DNA of 6,372 nt, taken from assembly GCA_947177605.1 (NCBI GenBank), contig CAMWUX010000073.1:1-6372 (forward strand). Reading direction: 5' to 3'. Below the pieces are notes generated by a model, which made no database searches, was not told where the DNA came from, and saw only the letters and a list, made by a program, of their open reading frames with translations. Below are positions 4,880-6,372 of this stretch, piece by piece (positions within the stretch are counted from its first letter, which is position 1; each line of letters opens with the position of its first letter). Position numbers and translations under genes: made by a program. This DNA comes from an uncultured Porphyromonadaceae bacterium. Lineage in GTDB: Bacteria > Bacteroidota > Bacteroidia > Bacteroidales > Muribaculaceae.

Positions 4880-4903
4880 CGGCATGTTTGCGGACGATAA
4901 AAT
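4864..4903. repeat. Perfect 10-bp inverted repeat with 20-base spacer
   Basis: ATTTTATCGT (4864-4873) and ACGATAAAAT (4894-4903) are exact reverse complements separated by 20 bases. The pair lies between the right repeat copy and the convergent end of the AAA+ gene. It could be a weak bidirectional terminator, a protein-binding dyad or part of a recombination site. The AT-rich stem and long loop make a standard intrinsic terminator unlikely. The rest of 4846-4971 shows no gene or other structure that I can support. Confidence 0.5.
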
Positions 4904-4971
4904 TAGCGTTGCTACATATTAGTGAATCAGTGTATTGTAAGGGCGATTTTTGAATGAAACTCCTACAAATA

Positions 4972-6345
4972 TTAAGATTCGGGTGCTCCGGGGATGTCGG
5001 ACTGCTCTACGTCGGTCAGAGGAAAATTGTCGATATCACCGGTAGCAAAGAAGCGCCGTGATATTGCCGGAATTATCTCGGATTCAACCAGATTCACAAC
5101 GTAATGAGCGTTGCCGAAAGAGGTGTCGTGATTACCGTAGTCATATTCGATGCGCTCCCGCAGTGCTTCGGATGCTTCGGGTGAGAGGTTATAGTTATGA
5201 AGGTACAGGTATCGATCAGCTAACTTCAGGAGTTCGTAAGCGGAGAAGTCCTCGAACTGCCATACATTTGCATCGGGTATATGCAATTTGAGCGCGGGAT
5301 ACGCCTCCAATAGCTTTCGTATTCCCTCCTGCTGACCTGAAAGTATAAGCATCCAGTCGCGTCGGCCGGGATCGGAAAGTGCAGATAGAAGGGTGTAGAC
5401 TACGCTTCGGCCGGGGTCGCGCTCGTAGTCACTCCCGAGCAGAAGGTGAGCATCTTTGATAAAGAGTATTCCGCCCGCAGCTTCTTCGATAGCATTGAGG
5501 GTGCTTGAGCTCTCGTAGTCGTAAAAACGTCCGATCAGTGACGCACGATCGCGCACTACGACGTGGCCCGACGACAACACTCCCTTTCCGCAGAGCATAC
5601 ATCCCAGCATCTTGGCTACAGTGGTCTTGCCGGTGCCCGGAGCGCCTTCGAATATGGAGTGCAGCCGGATTCGGGATTTCGGTTGCCCCATATCGTATCG
5701 GAACTTGTTGAATGTTATCAATTTTTCGAGCTTGTTGATTTTTTCTTTCACGGCCTCCAAGCCGATAAGCGAATCAGGGATATCCGGTTCGATATTCGGA
5801 TAGGTAGCTACGTCGGAGGTCGGCTCCGGCTCTTCTTCGCTATCCTCGTCCACATACTCCCACTCCCAATCGTCATTGTCGGATTTTGTCTGTACTTTGA
5901 GGCGTGCCTCCAATGATTCGTCGGAAAAGATCTCGAAGTCGTATTTGCCAAGGTGGCAGTCGGCAGTTTTATCTAAAATTGAAAATTGCAGACTTAGGTG
6001 GTCGATTTTACCGATAAGAGGAAGATTGAAGTAGTATGAGTAGATAGGCTCGTCTTTCGACATGACTACGTAGACCGGCCGTATCTGAAGCCATGGCTTC
6101 AGATCGTCAGTATCCATTATATATAAGTTTACCCAATGTCGTATACCACGACGGGGATTCTCCCCATATCTTGGGTTAGCGAAGATAACACGGATACTTA
6201 TACCGGCCATTTCAGGATCCTGAATGAAGTAGTGGCGATTCTCGTATTCGAGTTCAGTGCATTCGTCGTTGACGCGTGGTCCTATGTCGGCGTGGGTGTA
6301 GGAGCTGAATTTTACTTCTTGAAGTTGTAATGGGATTTTTTTCAT
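4972..6345 (-). CDS. CbbX/SpoVK-like AAA+ protein with degenerate catalytic motifs and a novel N-terminal domain
   Basis: The 457-residue protein is predicted cytoplasmic. Residues 1-150 form an unrecognised, probably beta-rich domain (FANPRYGENP, RHWVNLYIMD, CHLGKYDFEIF). Residues 155-178 are a strongly acidic linker. Residues 190 onward are an AAA+ domain of the CbbX/SpoVK type: LIGLEAVKEKINKLEKLI, Walker A GAPGTGKT (234-241), VVVRDRASLIGRFYDYES, ILFIKDAHLL (293-302), WMLILSGQQEGIRKLLEAYP (331-350) and FGNAHYVVNLVESEI (410-424). The family's Walker B is normally LFIDEA; here it is LFIKDA. The usual SRF arginine finger region reads ALKLHI (351-356), and the GNAR sensor-2 arginine is His414. 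ATP binding looks possible, hydrolysis doubtful. Such proteins remodel partner proteins as hexamers. The partner is unknown, as only 27 bases upstream are visible. ATG 6345 begins MKKIPLQLQE. Confidence 0.82.
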   Translation of the reverse strand: MKKIPLQLQEVKFSSYTHADIGPRVNDECTELEYENRHYFIQDPEMAGISIRVIFANPRYGENPRRGIRHWVNLYIMDTDDLKPWLQIRPVYVVMSKDEPIYSYYFNLPLIGKIDHLSLQFSILDKTADCHLGKYDFEIFSDESLEARLKVQTKSDNDDWEWEYVDEDSEEEPEPTSDVATYPNIEPDIPDSLIGLEAVKEKINKLEKLITFNKFRYDMGQPKSRIRLHSIFEGAPGTGKTTVAKMLGCMLCGKGVLSSGHVVVRDRASLIGRFYDYESSSTLNAIEEAAGGILFIKDAHLLLGSDYERDPGRSVVYTLLSALSDPGRRDWMLILSGQQEGIRKLLEAYPALKLHIPDANVWQFEDFSAYELLKLADRYLYLHNYNLSPEASEALRERIEYDYGNHDTSFGNAHYVVNLVESEIIPAISRRFFATGDIDNFPLTDVEQSDIPGAPES

Positions 6346-6372
6346 ATAGCAATAAAGTTTTATGGGGAAGAG

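Noticed and set aside
4864..4903. Insertion-sequence terminal inverted repeats
   Set aside because: The two arms enclose only 20 bases, with no transposase and no target-site duplication, so this is not an insertion sequence.
5563..5916. A 117-codon plus-strand open frame
   Set aside because: It is antisense to the AAA+ coding region, including the Walker A segment, and has no recognisable features. The AAA+ motifs show which strand is real.
1..6372. CRISPR array, tRNA or rRNA genes
   Set aside because: I saw no regularly spaced repeats, no tRNA-like cloverleaf arms with TTCGA-type loops in the intergenic spaces, and no rRNA segments.

Overview
The window reads as chromosomal DNA from a Bacteroidales bacterium. 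A gut Muribaculaceae-type lineage would fit the roughly even base composition, but the family is a guess. The evidence is the kind of proteins present (TonB C-terminus, OmpA-like porin with a periplasmic coiled coil, MatE transporter, bL19), the lack of clear Shine-Dalgarno sequences before most genes, and exact matches to the Bacteroidetes -7 promoter element TAnnTTTG ahead of three genes.

Layout. 3-179 (+) is the last 58 residues of a TonB-type energy transducer. 182-1528 (-) is a MATE-family efflux transporter that meets it tail to tail, with two bases between the stop codons. The MATE gene and rplS (1718-2086, +; ribosomal protein bL19) are divergent, each with its own TAnnTTTG element. 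The rplS leader holds a small hairpin, and the gene ends in a strong intrinsic terminator. An OmpA-family outer-membrane protein follows (2257-3435, +).

From 3421 to 4879 the locus is disturbed. The 3' end of the ompA gene and its terminator hairpin (3421-3506) recur in imperfect form at 4795-4879. Between the two copies lies about 1.3 kb of phage tail-module DNA: a tail-assembly chaperone G-type ORF, a T-type ORF in the -1 frame, a small AT-rich reverse-strand gene for a one-helix membrane protein, and the first 138 codons of a tape-measure protein that runs into the second repeat copy and stops. The chaperone pair contains a textbook A_AAA_AAG slippery heptamer in the correct phase, so a programmed -1 frameshift giving a 201-residue G-T fusion is strongly predicted. 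No integrase, capsid or lysis gene is present. This is a fragment of a prophage, not a complete one, and an assembly chimera must be excluded.

Beyond the second repeat, after a perfect 10-bp inverted repeat, a reverse-strand gene (4972-6345) encodes a two-part protein: an unrecognised N-terminal domain, an acidic linker, and a CbbX/SpoVK-like AAA+ domain. Its Walker A motif is intact, but the Walker B acidic pair, the expected arginine finger and the sensor-2 arginine appear substituted, so it may be a pseudo-ATPase or a regulatory partner.

The most interesting items are the frameshift cassette, the repeat-bounded tail-gene island with its reverse-oriented membrane-protein cargo gene, and the degenerate AAA+ protein.
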